A model generated the notes under the pieces. It did not search any database. It saw only the letters and a program-made list of their open reading frames with translations, and was not told the origin of the DNA. Below are positions 1 to 5,478 of a DNA stretch of 6,194 bases, piece after piece (the stretch's first letter is position 1; every line of letters starts with the position of its first letter). The position numbers and the translations under genes were made by a program. Origin of the DNA: Desulfuromonadales bacterium (lineage in GTDB: Bacteria > Desulfobacterota > Desulfuromonadia > Desulfuromonadales > BM103); contig JAOUDB010000164.1 of assembly GCA_029859485.1 (NCBI GenBank), forward strand, positions 1 to 6,194, in the 5' to 3' direction.

Positions 1-65
1 GGGGGGAATCTAATGGAGATGGCCCATATAGTCAAGGGTTTTTTTCAGGTTTTTTTCAAAAAAAA
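1..65 (-). promoter_or_regulatory. Strong outward-facing promoter, rRNA-type architecture
   Basis: On the minus strand a -35 hexamer TTGACT (30-35) is followed after exactly 17 bases by TAGATT (7-12), and then by six C residues at the window edge. Directly upstream of the -35 are two A7 tracts (39-45 and 50-56) whose centres lie 11 bases apart, about one helical turn, then a T8 tract (58-65). Phased A-tracts at this position are what an UP element looks like, and a GC-only discriminator is typical of stringently controlled stable-RNA promoters. The start site would fall at or just beyond base 1, so the gene driven lies outside the window. An rRNA operon downstream of tyrS is my inference; a tRNA or other highly expressed gene is also possible. 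Confidence 0.6.
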
Positions 66-188
66 TCAAGACCTCTGCAACTAGCTGTTTTAAAGTGAAA
101 TTTACACCCGCGAAACGTCGCCTTCCTGCCTAAAAACTCACCCCGCTAAAAGCTATAGAGCTCGAGGTATGCAAAACCTCCAGAGAAA

Positions 189-1481
189 TCACACCGCCTC
201 GATAACCGTGTAATTCTTCTTACCCTTCTGTACCAGTATGTATGATCCGTTGATCAGGTCTGTCTGGGTCACCAAATATTCCTGATCTGTCAGCTTGGCC
301 TTGTTCAGGCTGAGCCCGTTGCCCTTTATCGTACGGCGCAATTCACCCTTAGAAGGGAAAGTGGCTGTTTCAGTAGCGAGCAGTTCCACGACCGGCACAC
401 CGTCAACGAACTTGTTACGGTCGACCTCATAGGTTGGCACACCTTCAAACACCGAAAGAAAGGTCTCCTTATCCAGTTTTGCCAGGCTTTCGGTCGTGGC
501 TTTGCCAAAAAGGATCTCTGAGGCTTCCACCGCCTTGTTGAATTCGTCTTCGTCATGGACCATGCAGGTGACCTCTTTTGCCAAACGCTTCTGCAAGGGT
601 CGCAGGTGGGGTGCAGCCCCCTGTTCCCTGACGAGGGCTGTCACTTCTTCCTGACTTAAGAGCGTGAAGATCTTAATATACTTCTCGGCATCAGCATCAG
701 AGACGTTGAGCCAGAACTGGTAGAACTTGTAGGGTGTTGTCAGTCTTGGGTCGAGCCAGACGTTGCCGCTTTCTGTTTTTCCGAATTTACCACCGTCAGC
801 CTTGGTAATAAGCGGGCAAGTCAGGGCAAAAGCTTCACCGCCTTCCTTGCGTCGGATGAGCTCTGTCCCTGTTGTGATGTTCCCCCATTGGTCAGACCCA
901 CCCATCTGCAGCTTGCAGTTCTTCTCTCGATACAGATGCAAGAAATCGGTCCCCTGAACCAACTGATATGTGAATTCAGTGAACGACAACCCAGCCTTGC
1001 CTTCTTCACCTAAACGCTTTTTGACACAGTCCTTGGCCATCATGTAATTGACCGTGATATGCTTGCCGATATCGCGGATAAACTCCAAAAAGCTGAAGTC
1101 TTTCATCCAGTCGTAATTATTGACAAGCTCAGCGGCATTAGCAGCGCCCGACTCAAAATCGAGGAACTTCGCCAACTGCTTTTTCAAACATTCCTCGTTA
1201 TGTCGAAGAGTCGACTCGTCGAGCAGGTTGCGCTCGGCCGATTTCCCCGACGGGTCGCCGATCATCCCGGTTGCCCCACCGACTAGCGCTATCGGTTTGT
1301 GGCCGGCGATCTGGAGATGTTTGAGCATCATCACGCTGACCAGGTGGCCGATATGCAATGAATCCGCTGTTGGATCAATGCCGACGTAGGCTGCTGTCAA
1401 TTCTTTTTTAAACTGTTCTTCAGTCCCGGGCGTGATGTCGTGGATCATGCCGCGCCAGGTCAATTCTTCGACAAAATTCAT
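189..1481 (-). CDS. tyrS: Tyrosyl-tRNA synthetase (TyrS)
   Basis: Cytoplasmic class I aminoacyl-tRNA synthetase that activates tyrosine with ATP and charges tRNA-Tyr (EC 6.1.1.1). The 430-residue product has the usual length of bacterial TyrS. Visible in order: the HIGH signature at about 43-46 within a Rossmann fold, GDPSGKS at about 75-81, the tyrosine/ATP-site segment [10 protein letters not shown] at about 192-201, the KMSKS-equivalent loop KFGKT at about 232-236 (the form also found in E. coli TyrS), and a C-terminal S4-like RNA-binding domain over roughly the last 65 residues. I chose ATG at 1481 because [16 protein letters not shown] matches the usual family N-terminus; in-frame TTG codons at 1487 and 1493 are alternatives, and the Shine-Dalgarno for any of them is weak. 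It lies 72 bases after ymdB, with no clear promoter, no T-box leader and no convincing terminator. All key residues are intact. Confidence 0.98.
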   Translation of the reverse strand: MNFVEELTWRGMIHDITPGTEEQFKKELTAAYVGIDPTADSLHIGHLVSVMMLKHLQIAGHKPIALVGGATGMIGDPSGKSAERNLLDESTLRHNEECLKKQLAKFLDFESGAANAAELVNNYDWMKDFSFLEFIRDIGKHITVNYMMAKDCVKKRLGEEGKAGLSFTEFTYQLVQGTDFLHLYREKNCKLQMGGSDQWGNITTGTELIRRKEGGEAFALTCPLITKADGGKFGKTESGNVWLDPRLTTPYKFYQFWLNVSDADAEKYIKIFTLLSQEEVTALVREQGAAPHLRPLQKRLAKEVTCMVHDEDEFNKAVEASEILFGKATTESLAKLDKETFLSVFEGVPTYEVDRNKFVDGVPVVELLATETATFPSKGELRRTIKGNGLSLNKAKLTDQEYLVTQTDLINGSYILVQKGKKNYTVIEAV

Positions 1482-1553
1482 TTTCAATACCAACCATTCC
1501 GTATGTTTAATTTAAACCTTCACCTTAGCAGTACCGGCTCACAGAAAAACATC

Positions 1554-2336
1554 TCAACTACCCATTTCCATAACGCGCTCTATCTGCTGAGCCCTCCCGG
1601 TCGATTCATCAACGGAGACAACCACCCCACAGAGCACAGGATCCTTCTTGGCAATTTCATAGCGAACCGGCATCTGGGTCAAAAAACGCTGGACAGAGAG
1701 TTCCTTGCGAATTCCGATCACTGAATCACGCGCGCCAGACATGCCAACATCACTAATAAAGGCAGTGCCTCCCGGCATGACCCTCTCATCCGCGGTCTGC
1801 ACATGGGTGTGGGTGCCGACAACAGCACTAACACGACCATCGAGATAGGCCCCCAAGGCGCCTTTTTCACTGGTTGCTTCTGCGTGAAAGTCAACGAAGA
1901 CAATCCTTTGCTCCGCACCGAGTTCATCGAGGATTGCATCGGCTTTCCGGAAAGGACAATCAAGCCCGTTCATAAACACGCGACCTTCAAGATTGACCAC
2001 GGCCACGGAAATGCCTGCGGCCGTTTCATAAACACCAACGCCACGCCCTGGAGCCCCTTCGGGATAGTTGGCCGGCCTTAGGAGCGCCGGTTCCTGGTCC
2101 AGGCAGACCAACCCGTCACGCTTGTCCCAAACATGGTTCCCGGTCGTCAGGACATCGACCCCAAGATCAAAAAGTTCACTGACGACGTCCGGTGTCAGGC
2201 CAAAACCTGCAGCAGCATTTTCACCGTTGGCGATCACCAGGTCGATCATATGCTGATCAACCAGGCGAGGCAGCAGATCACGGACAAGTTGTCGCCCGGG
2301 GCGACCGATAATATCACCAATAAAAAGGATTTTCAA
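1554..2336 (-). CDS. ymdB: YmdB-family metallophosphoesterase (TIGR00282 type)
   Basis: Predicted cytoplasmic dimetal phosphoesterase of the YmdB/DR1281 family. The Bacillus subtilis member is reported to hydrolyse 2',3'-cyclic nucleotides and affects biofilm and motility decisions; the role in this organism is not shown. With the start used here (260 aa, the family's usual size) the metal-site residues fall at D8 (GDIIGRPGR), E39/N40 (NGENAAAGFGLT), N67/H68 (TTGNHVWDKRD), H151 (DFHAEATSEK), and H176/H178 (GTHTHVQTADERV), all intact. I chose TTG at 2336 rather than TTG at 2342, because GGAG at 2343-2346 is then 6 bases upstream and the protein begins MKILFIGD as in homologues. It lies 105 bases behind rny; this rny-ymdB pairing is also known in Firmicutes and suggests co-expression with mRNA decay. 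The 3' neighbour is tyrS. Confidence 0.95.
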   Translation of the reverse strand: MKILFIGDIIGRPGRQLVRDLLPRLVDQHMIDLVIANGENAAAGFGLTPDVVSELFDLGVDVLTTGNHVWDKRDGLVCLDQEPALLRPANYPEGAPGRGVGVYETAAGISVAVVNLEGRVFMNGLDCPFRKADAILDELGAEQRIVFVDFHAEATSEKGALGAYLDGRVSAVVGTHTHVQTADERVMPGGTAFISDVGMSGARDSVIGIRKELSVQRFLTQMPVRYEIAKKDPVLCGVVVSVDESTGRAQQIERVMEMGS

Positions 2337-2342
2337 AAACAA

Positions 2343-2346
2343 CTCC
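2343..2346 (-). promoter_or_regulatory. Shine-Dalgarno GGAG deciding the ymdB TTG start
   Basis: GGAG on the minus strand is followed by 6 bases and then TTG at 2336. It would directly abut the other candidate TTG at 2342, which argues for the downstream start. Confidence 0.6.
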
Positions 2347-2377
2347 AGGACCTAAAAAGGGTCAGCACGAGAGGGAA

Positions 2378-2407
2378 ATGGGGAAATGGCATAAGCCATC
2401 TCCCCAT
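2378..2407 (-). other. Intercistronic RNA hairpin between rny and ymdB
   Basis: On the minus strand a 13-bp stem (arms 2395-2407 and 2378-2390) closes on the four-base loop TTAT at 2391-2394. Its single imperfect pair is G-U on the minus strand but A-C on the plus strand, so it is better as RNA from the operon's own strand. No T-run follows in either direction, so it is not a standard intrinsic terminator. The arm nearer ymdB carries one unit of an 8-base tandem repeat (GGGAAATG on plus, 2373-2380 and 2381-2388), giving a second pairing register. Possible roles are mRNA stabilisation, a cleavage site, or weak attenuation of ymdB; none is shown. Confidence 0.65.
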
Positions 2408-2441
2408 ATCAACCATTTCTTGTACGACCGGTATGACTCGT

Positions 2442-4001
2442 TTATTTAGCGTAGTCAGTTGCTCGCGTCTCACGAATGACGTTGACCCTGATCTGGCCGG
2501 GGTAGGTCATTTCGTCCTCGATCTTGCGAGCGATATCTTTTGCCATGACATGCGACTGGTCGTCTGAGACAACTTCGCTTGAGACCATCACGCGAATCTC
2601 GCGTCCAGCCTGGATTGCGTAGCAGGAAGTAACGCCGTTAAAGGAAGTGCCGATCCGCTCAAGATCATCAAGTCGCTTGACGTAGGTTTCGATCATTTCG
2701 CGACGTGCGCCAGGCCGCGCTCCGGACAAGGCGTCGGCAGCCTGAACCAAGACGGCAAGGATCGTATCCGGTTTTTCATCTTCATGATGAGCGGCTATGG
2801 CGTGGACGATCTCCGGGGACTCACCATACTTGCGGGCCAGGTCCCCACCGATAACGGCATGCGAACCTTCAATTTCATGGTCAACAGCCTTGCCGATATC
2901 ATGCAGCAATCCAGCGCGCTTGGCCTGTTTGATATCGATGCCAAGTTCAGCGGCCATGATGCCACAGAGGAACGAAACTTCGAGGGAGTGTTGCAGGACA
3001 TTCTGGCCGTAAGAAGTCCGATAGCGTAGCCTACCGACCAACTTAACAATCTCTGGGTGGATGCCATGCACACCGACATCAAAGGTGGCCTGCTCTCCCG
3101 CCTCGCGGATCGTGCCTTCAACTTCCTGCTCGGCCTTCTTGACCACCTCTTCAATGCGTGAGGGGTGAATACGGCCATCGGTAATCAGACGCTCCAGAGA
3201 GAGTCGGGCAACTTCCCGGCGAACTGGATTGAAGCCTGAGATAATGACAGCCTCAGGAGTGTCATCGATAATCAGATCAATACCGGTTGCAGCCTCAATC
3301 GCGCGGATATTCCGTCCTTCACGACCGATAATCCGGCCCTTCATCTCGTCACTGGGCAAGGCCACGGAGTTGATTGTCTTCTCAGCGACATAGTCTCCCG
3401 CATAGCGTTGAATCGTCAGCGAAAGGATCTTCTTGGCTTTCTTGTCGGCGCTTTCCTTTGCCTCGTCCTCAATCTGCCTGATTAGTTTGGCCGCATCGTG
3501 ACGGGCCTCACTCTCCATCGCGATGATCAGTTGCTGTTTGGCCTCTTCCGAACTCAAGCCAGAAACTTTTTCCAGCTTGACACGTTGCTCTGCAATCAGG
3601 GCCTCAACCTCATCGGTTCGCTGCTGAAGGTTGCGATCACGGTCCAGCAGGGACTGCTCACGCCGTGTCAGATCCTGATCACGGGTTTCGACCTGCGAGA
3701 CCTTGCGATCCAGGTTCTCCTCTTTCTGCACCAGCCTTTTTTCTTGGGATTGAAGCTCTTTGCGTGATTCTCGAACCTCATCTTCCCAAGCGGCCTTTGC
3801 TTTAAAAACAACATCTTTGGACTGAATCTCCGCCTCTTTGCGGATAGTCTCAGCCTCTTTTTTCGAACTCTCGACGATCTGTGCTGCTTCACGTTCAGCG
3901 TTGGCCAGCTTGGACCCCGAAGATTTGCTCCGGAGGACCACGCCGAGGATACCTCCAACGACCAAACCGGCAACCAGGTAAATTATCATTTCTGTATTCA
4001 A
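2442..4001 (-). CDS. rny: Ribonuclease Y, membrane-anchored endoribonuclease
   Basis: Endoribonuclease that starts bulk mRNA decay at the inner face of the membrane. The 519-aa product (B. subtilis RNase Y has 520) shows the full domain order: an N-terminal transmembrane helix at about 5-23 (rich in Val, Leu, Gly); a long charged coiled coil from about 30 to 190; a KH RNA-binding domain with the GREG loop at about 226-229; and an HD domain with a candidate first ligand H338 (LQHS), the HD pair at about H367-D368, H405/H406 in [10 protein letters not shown] and the [14 protein letters not shown] segment. I chose TTG at 4001 because GGAGGTGA lies 8 bases before it; the upstream in-frame ATG at 4025 precedes that site, and ATG at 3989 is about 20 bases from it. 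It lies 58 bases behind the cyclo-ligase gene and before ymdB. No residue is missing. Confidence 0.98.
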   Translation of the reverse strand: MNTEMIIYLVAGLVVGGILGVVLRSKSSGSKLANAEREAAQIVESSKKEAETIRKEAEIQSKDVVFKAKAAWEDEVRESRKELQSQEKRLVQKEENLDRKVSQVETRDQDLTRREQSLLDRDRNLQQRTDEVEALIAEQRVKLEKVSGLSSEEAKQQLIIAMESEARHDAAKLIRQIEDEAKESADKKAKKILSLTIQRYAGDYVAEKTINSVALPSDEMKGRIIGREGRNIRAIEAATGIDLIIDDTPEAVIISGFNPVRREVARLSLERLITDGRIHPSRIEEVVKKAEQEVEGTIREAGEQATFDVGVHGIHPEIVKLVGRLRYRTSYGQNVLQHSLEVSFLCGIMAAELGIDIKQAKRAGLLHDIGKAVDHEIEGSHAVIGGDLARKYGESPEIVHAIAAHHEDEKPDTILAVLVQAADALSGARPGARREMIETYVKRLDDLERIGTSFNGVTSCYAIQAGREIRVMVSSEVVSDDQSHVMAKDIARKIEDEMTYPGQIRVNVIRETRATDYAK

Positions 4002-4006
4002 AGCCG

Positions 4007-4016
4007 TCACCTCCCT
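4007..4016 (-). promoter_or_regulatory. Strong Shine-Dalgarno deciding the rny TTG start
   Basis: The minus strand reads AGGGAGGTGA here, containing eight consecutive bases (GGAGGTGA) complementary to the 16S 3' end. There are 8 bases between GGAGG and the TTG at 4001. The strength of the site compensates for the weak start codon and rules against ATG 4025, which lies upstream of it. Confidence 0.8.
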
Positions 4017-4059
4017 AATTGGCATTGTTTTCGTGAAACGCCTCCGACCACTTTAGCAG

Positions 4060-4623
4060 TCAACAGGCGGAAAAGTTTAAGGTTTGACTCTCCGTAATCA
4101 ACATGGAAAGCGTCTCATCATAGTCTGTCGCTGGCAGTTCTTCGACCAGCTGAAAATCGTAGGCAAAGCCAACTTTCATGCAATGACTCTGGCATTTTGC
4201 CAGGGCACGGTCATAATAGCCTCGCCCGTAACCAAGCCGGTGCCCCCTCTGGTCAAATGCGACACCGGGGACAACAATCAAATCAACTTTCTCGACCGGG
4301 ACCAAATTACAGCTTTTCGGCTCCTTCACACCAAAGGCACCAGAGACCAGTTCTGAGGGGCTCTCAATGAGGACAAACTCGAGGTCCTCTCCACTAACCC
4401 GCGGGAAGACCAGACATTTACCACTATCAAGAGCCTGCCCGACGATTTCGTCAGTGCTGACCTCGTTATGAATGGCGCTGTAGAGAGCCAGACATCGGGC
4501 CTCACGGAAGAAAACTGAGCGCATAAAGCGCCTTTGAATTTCTGAGCTCGAATCGGCACAGATTTGACTTGAGCGCGATTTACGCTCGGTCAGAAAATGT
4601 GATCTTATGGATCGCTTGGGCAT
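4060..4623 (-). CDS. fthC: 5-formyltetrahydrofolate cyclo-ligase (MTHFS, YgfA/FthC family)
   Basis: ATP-dependent cytoplasmic enzyme that converts 5-formyltetrahydrofolate to 5,10-methenyltetrahydrofolate (EC 6.3.3.2), returning the stored folate form to one-carbon metabolism. The 187-aa protein has the family's length and landmarks: a basic N-terminal helix beginning MPKRSIR, the substrate-binding segment HNEVST at about 52-57, PGVAFD at about 119-124, and the glycine/tyrosine-rich nucleotide loop GHRLGYGRGYYDR at about 127-139. Near the C-terminus the common LP..xHD motif is replaced by LPATDYDE, a mild departure. It has seven cysteines, many for its size. ATG 4623 fits the usual N-terminus, but its Shine-Dalgarno is poor (a GGGA about 9 bases upstream) and lies inside a hairpin. 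The placement behind zapA and a putative 6S RNA parallels the E. coli zapA-ssrS-ygfA order. The next gene, rny, starts 58 bases on. Confidence 0.95.
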   Translation of the reverse strand: MPKRSIRSHFLTERKSRSSQICADSSSEIQRRFMRSVFFREARCLALYSAIHNEVSTDEIVGQALDSGKCLVFPRVSGEDLEFVLIESPSELVSGAFGVKEPKSCNLVPVEKVDLIVVPGVAFDQRGHRLGYGRGYYDRALAKCQSHCMKVGFAYDFQLVEELPATDYDETLSMLITESQTLNFSAC

Positions 4624-4625
4624 GG

Positions 4626-4652
4626 CAGAGATCCCGTGATTCGAGATCTCCG
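4626..4652 (-). promoter_or_regulatory. Hairpin covering the cyclo-ligase ribosome-binding region
   Basis: On the minus strand CGGAGATCTCG (4642-4652) pairs with CGGGATCTCTG (4626-4636) across the loop AATCA: 11 pairs, two of them G-U. The stem ends 2 bases before the ATG at 4623 and buries the only Shine-Dalgarno-like bases (GGGA). Both non-Watson-Crick pairs would be A-C on the plus strand, so the structure suits minus-strand RNA. It also competes with the closing stem of the upstream RNA for bases 4646-4652. A translational control role is inferred. Confidence 0.5.
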
Positions 4653-4842
4653 GACGGAAGGATTCAGATAGAGGACGGGTTATAACGACGCGACAAGTCG
4701 CATCAAATCATACGAGTCGGGTTGTCCACAAAAAACAGCCGGCGACCAGGTTTAAGTCGTTGCCTGCTCTTAACAAAAGATTCTGGAGTTCCTGGATTCA
4801 TAAATATTGATGCAATCTGTTTCACGTTGTTTTTTTTCAAAA

Positions 4843-4857
4843 CGCCCTGTTCGGGCG
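4843..4857 (-). other. GC-rich hairpin with short U-run (weak terminator or 6S-like bubble hairpin)
   Basis: On the minus strand CGCCC and GGGCG form a 5-bp stem around the loop GAACA, followed by TTTT and then G and a run of A. It could be a weak intrinsic terminator for the zapB-zapA transcript. Alternatively it is the side hairpin of the central bulge of the structured RNA. The U-run is only four long, so termination would be inefficient; the two readings compete. Confidence 0.35.
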
Positions 4858-4885
4858 GCAAGACCATCAGCCAATCTATCGTAAA

Positions 4886-4901
4886 ATCTCCGTACGGAGA
4901 T
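4886..4901. repeat. Perfect 16-base palindrome ATCTCCGTACGGAGAT
   Basis: This fully self-complementary 16-mer is flanked by AAAA on the left and, two bases to the right, by six T (4904-4909) on the plus strand. It could act as a hairpin or a protein-binding dyad. Its minus-strand RNA is also the 5' arm of the long closing stem, so the local and long-range pairings are alternatives. Confidence 0.6.
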
Positions 4902-4936
4902 GCTTTTTTAGCAAAGCAAACTAACTTTTGAGCTTT

Positions 4937-4945
4937 ATTGTAGCA
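4937..4945 (-). promoter_or_regulatory. Candidate extended -10 promoter for the structured RNA
   Basis: The minus strand reads TGCTACAAT: an extended -10 (TGn) with five of six consensus bases, starting 3 bases after the zapA stop. No good -35 lies 16-18 bases upstream. Transcription would start near 4930, about 29 bases before the RNA's closing stem, implying 5' processing if this is the promoter used. Confidence 0.35.
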
Positions 4946-4948
4946 CTT

Positions 4949-5227
4949 CTAACCCAAAGCTGCTTCTATCTTTTCTATCAACTGCCCCAAGCGCTGCTTT
5001 TCTGCTTCCGAGCTATCGGGCGCAGGCTCACCGCCAAGATGTGCCGCGGAGACGTTGAGCAAAGCCAGAAGCGCCGCCTGCAAAGAATCAACAGCACGGC
5101 CGCTTGATGTCACCTGGGAAATCTGATCTTCAACAAACCGGGCGACCCGGTGAACCTGTTCGGGGGGGGCGTCACTTTTGAGATTAAATTGCTGGCCGAG
5201 AATGGAGACCTGGACGCTCTGTTTCAT
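4949..5227 (-). CDS. zapA: Cell division protein ZapA
   Basis: Small cytoplasmic FtsZ-binding protein that bundles FtsZ protofilaments and supports Z-ring assembly. The 92-aa product fits the family: a short N-terminal beta-rich part (VQVSILGQQFNLKS, about 5-18), then PPEQVHRVARFVEDQI (about 21-36), which is the usual first helix, and a C-terminal helical segment from about 45 that would form the tetramerising coiled coil; this last is broken by a GGEPAPDS linker near 65-72. The ATG at 5227 overlaps the stop codon of the upstream coiled-coil gene as TAATG, with GAGGGG about 8 bases before it, so translation is probably coupled. Downstream is the 325-base gap holding the structured RNA. Identification rests on length, motif and neighbours. 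Confidence 0.88.
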   Translation of the reverse strand: MKQSVQVSILGQQFNLKSDAPPEQVHRVARFVEDQISQVTSSGRAVDSLQAALLALLNVSAAHLGGEPAPDSSEAEKQRLGQLIEKIEAALG

Positions 5228-5415
5228 TAATTCTTCCCCTCAAGGCGCTCAAGTTTATCCAGCAACTTGTCCAGCTCATCGGTAACCCTGGAGCGGTCTT
5301 GCAGCAAGCGATCACGTTCTGCGGTAACTTCCAGATTGCGCTCCTGCAGGTCGGCACGGTCAGACAACAGCCGATCAACAAGTTTTTCAAGCCGCTTAAT
5401 CGCTTCCAAGGCCAC
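5227..5415 (-). CDS. ZapB-like small coiled-coil division protein
   Basis: The 62-aa product is almost entirely a charged, leucine-patterned coiled coil (LEKLVDRLLSDRADLQERN at about 9-27, then ELDKLLDKLERLE near the end), with no signal peptide or membrane segment. ZapB proteins are coiled coils of similar size that join ZapA at the Z-ring, and this gene overlaps zapA by one base (TAATG), so a ZapA partner role is inferred. Sequence alone cannot separate ZapB from other short coiled coils. The GTG start at 5415 is supported by GGGGGA about 7 bases upstream; a TTG two codons later is the alternative. ftsY ends 63 bases upstream, and a candidate promoter lies in between. Confidence 0.75.
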   Translation of the reverse strand: MALEAIKRLEKLVDRLLSDRADLQERNLEVTAERDRLLQDRSRVTDELDKLLDKLERLEGKN

Positions 5416-5443
5416 TTAAAGTTCCCCCTTCAGAATAACATTC

Positions 5444-5472
5444 AGCCTAGGTTAAAGAATACAAAAAGTCAA
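5444..5472 (-). promoter_or_regulatory. Candidate promoter for the zapB-like/zapA genes
   Basis: On the minus strand TTGACT (5467-5472) is followed after 17 bases by TAGGCT (5444-5449). The -35 matches consensus at five of six positions, while the -10 is poor (three of six). It lies in the 63-base gap after ftsY and would start transcription near 5437, upstream of the GTG at 5415. It could let the division genes be expressed independently of ftsY. Confidence 0.35.
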
Positions 5473-5478
5473 GCGATC

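Larger units (their letters stand above)
4646..4901 (-). ncRNA. Long rod-shaped structured RNA, candidate 6S RNA (ssrS)
   Basis: This gap has no supported ORF but folds by hand, on the minus strand, into one interrupted hairpin. Nested pairings are: 4888-4901 with 4646-4659 (14 positions: 12 Watson-Crick, one G-U, one mismatch); GATAGA 4875-4880 with TCTATC 4667-4672; 4863-4865 with 4678-4680; AACG 4825-4828 with CGTT 4684-4687; 4807-4820 with 4693-4706 (13 of 14 paired, two G-U); 4795-4802 with 4711-4718 (7 of 8); and TCCA 4784-4787 with TGGA 4725-4728. An apical stem-loop lies near 4743-4759, and a side hairpin at 4843-4857 sits in a large bulge. The G-U pairs favour the minus strand. A rod with an open middle between zapA and a cyclo-ligase gene is the expected shape and place of 6S RNA, which binds the RNA polymerase holoenzyme. 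Against it, 256 nt is longer than usual and the bulge is lopsided; I cannot align it to the Rfam model. Ends are estimates from the closing stem. Confidence 0.5.

Noticed and set aside
148..180. Possible tyrS terminator (GAGGT/ACCTC hairpin at 164-180, then AGCT/AGCT at 151-162 before TTTT on the minus strand)
   Set aside because: The stem adjoining the T-run has only 4 bp and the larger stem is too far from it, so intrinsic termination is not supported.
1505..1517. AT-rich palindrome GTTTAATTTAAAC upstream of tyrS
   Set aside because: Short and low-complexity; no -35 at a suitable distance and no known operator match, so it may be chance.
1440..1724. Plus-strand open frame of 94 codons over the tyrS-ymdB gap
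   Set aside because: It overlaps both genes antisense, with no family resemblance; best explained as a shadow of the real frames.
2133..2567. Plus-strand open frame of 144 codons across the rny-ymdB junction
   Set aside because: It is antisense to two well-supported genes for most of its length, and shows no recognisable motif or ribosome-binding site.
4857..4873. Sigma-54-like site TGGC...TTGC on the minus strand
   Set aside because: The GG and GC elements are 11 bases apart instead of the required 10, and the position lies inside the proposed structured RNA.
4624..4948. Folate (THF) riboswitch in front of the cyclo-ligase gene
   Set aside because: None of the conserved THF aptamer sequence is recognisable, and the structure here is a long rod instead of a compact junction.
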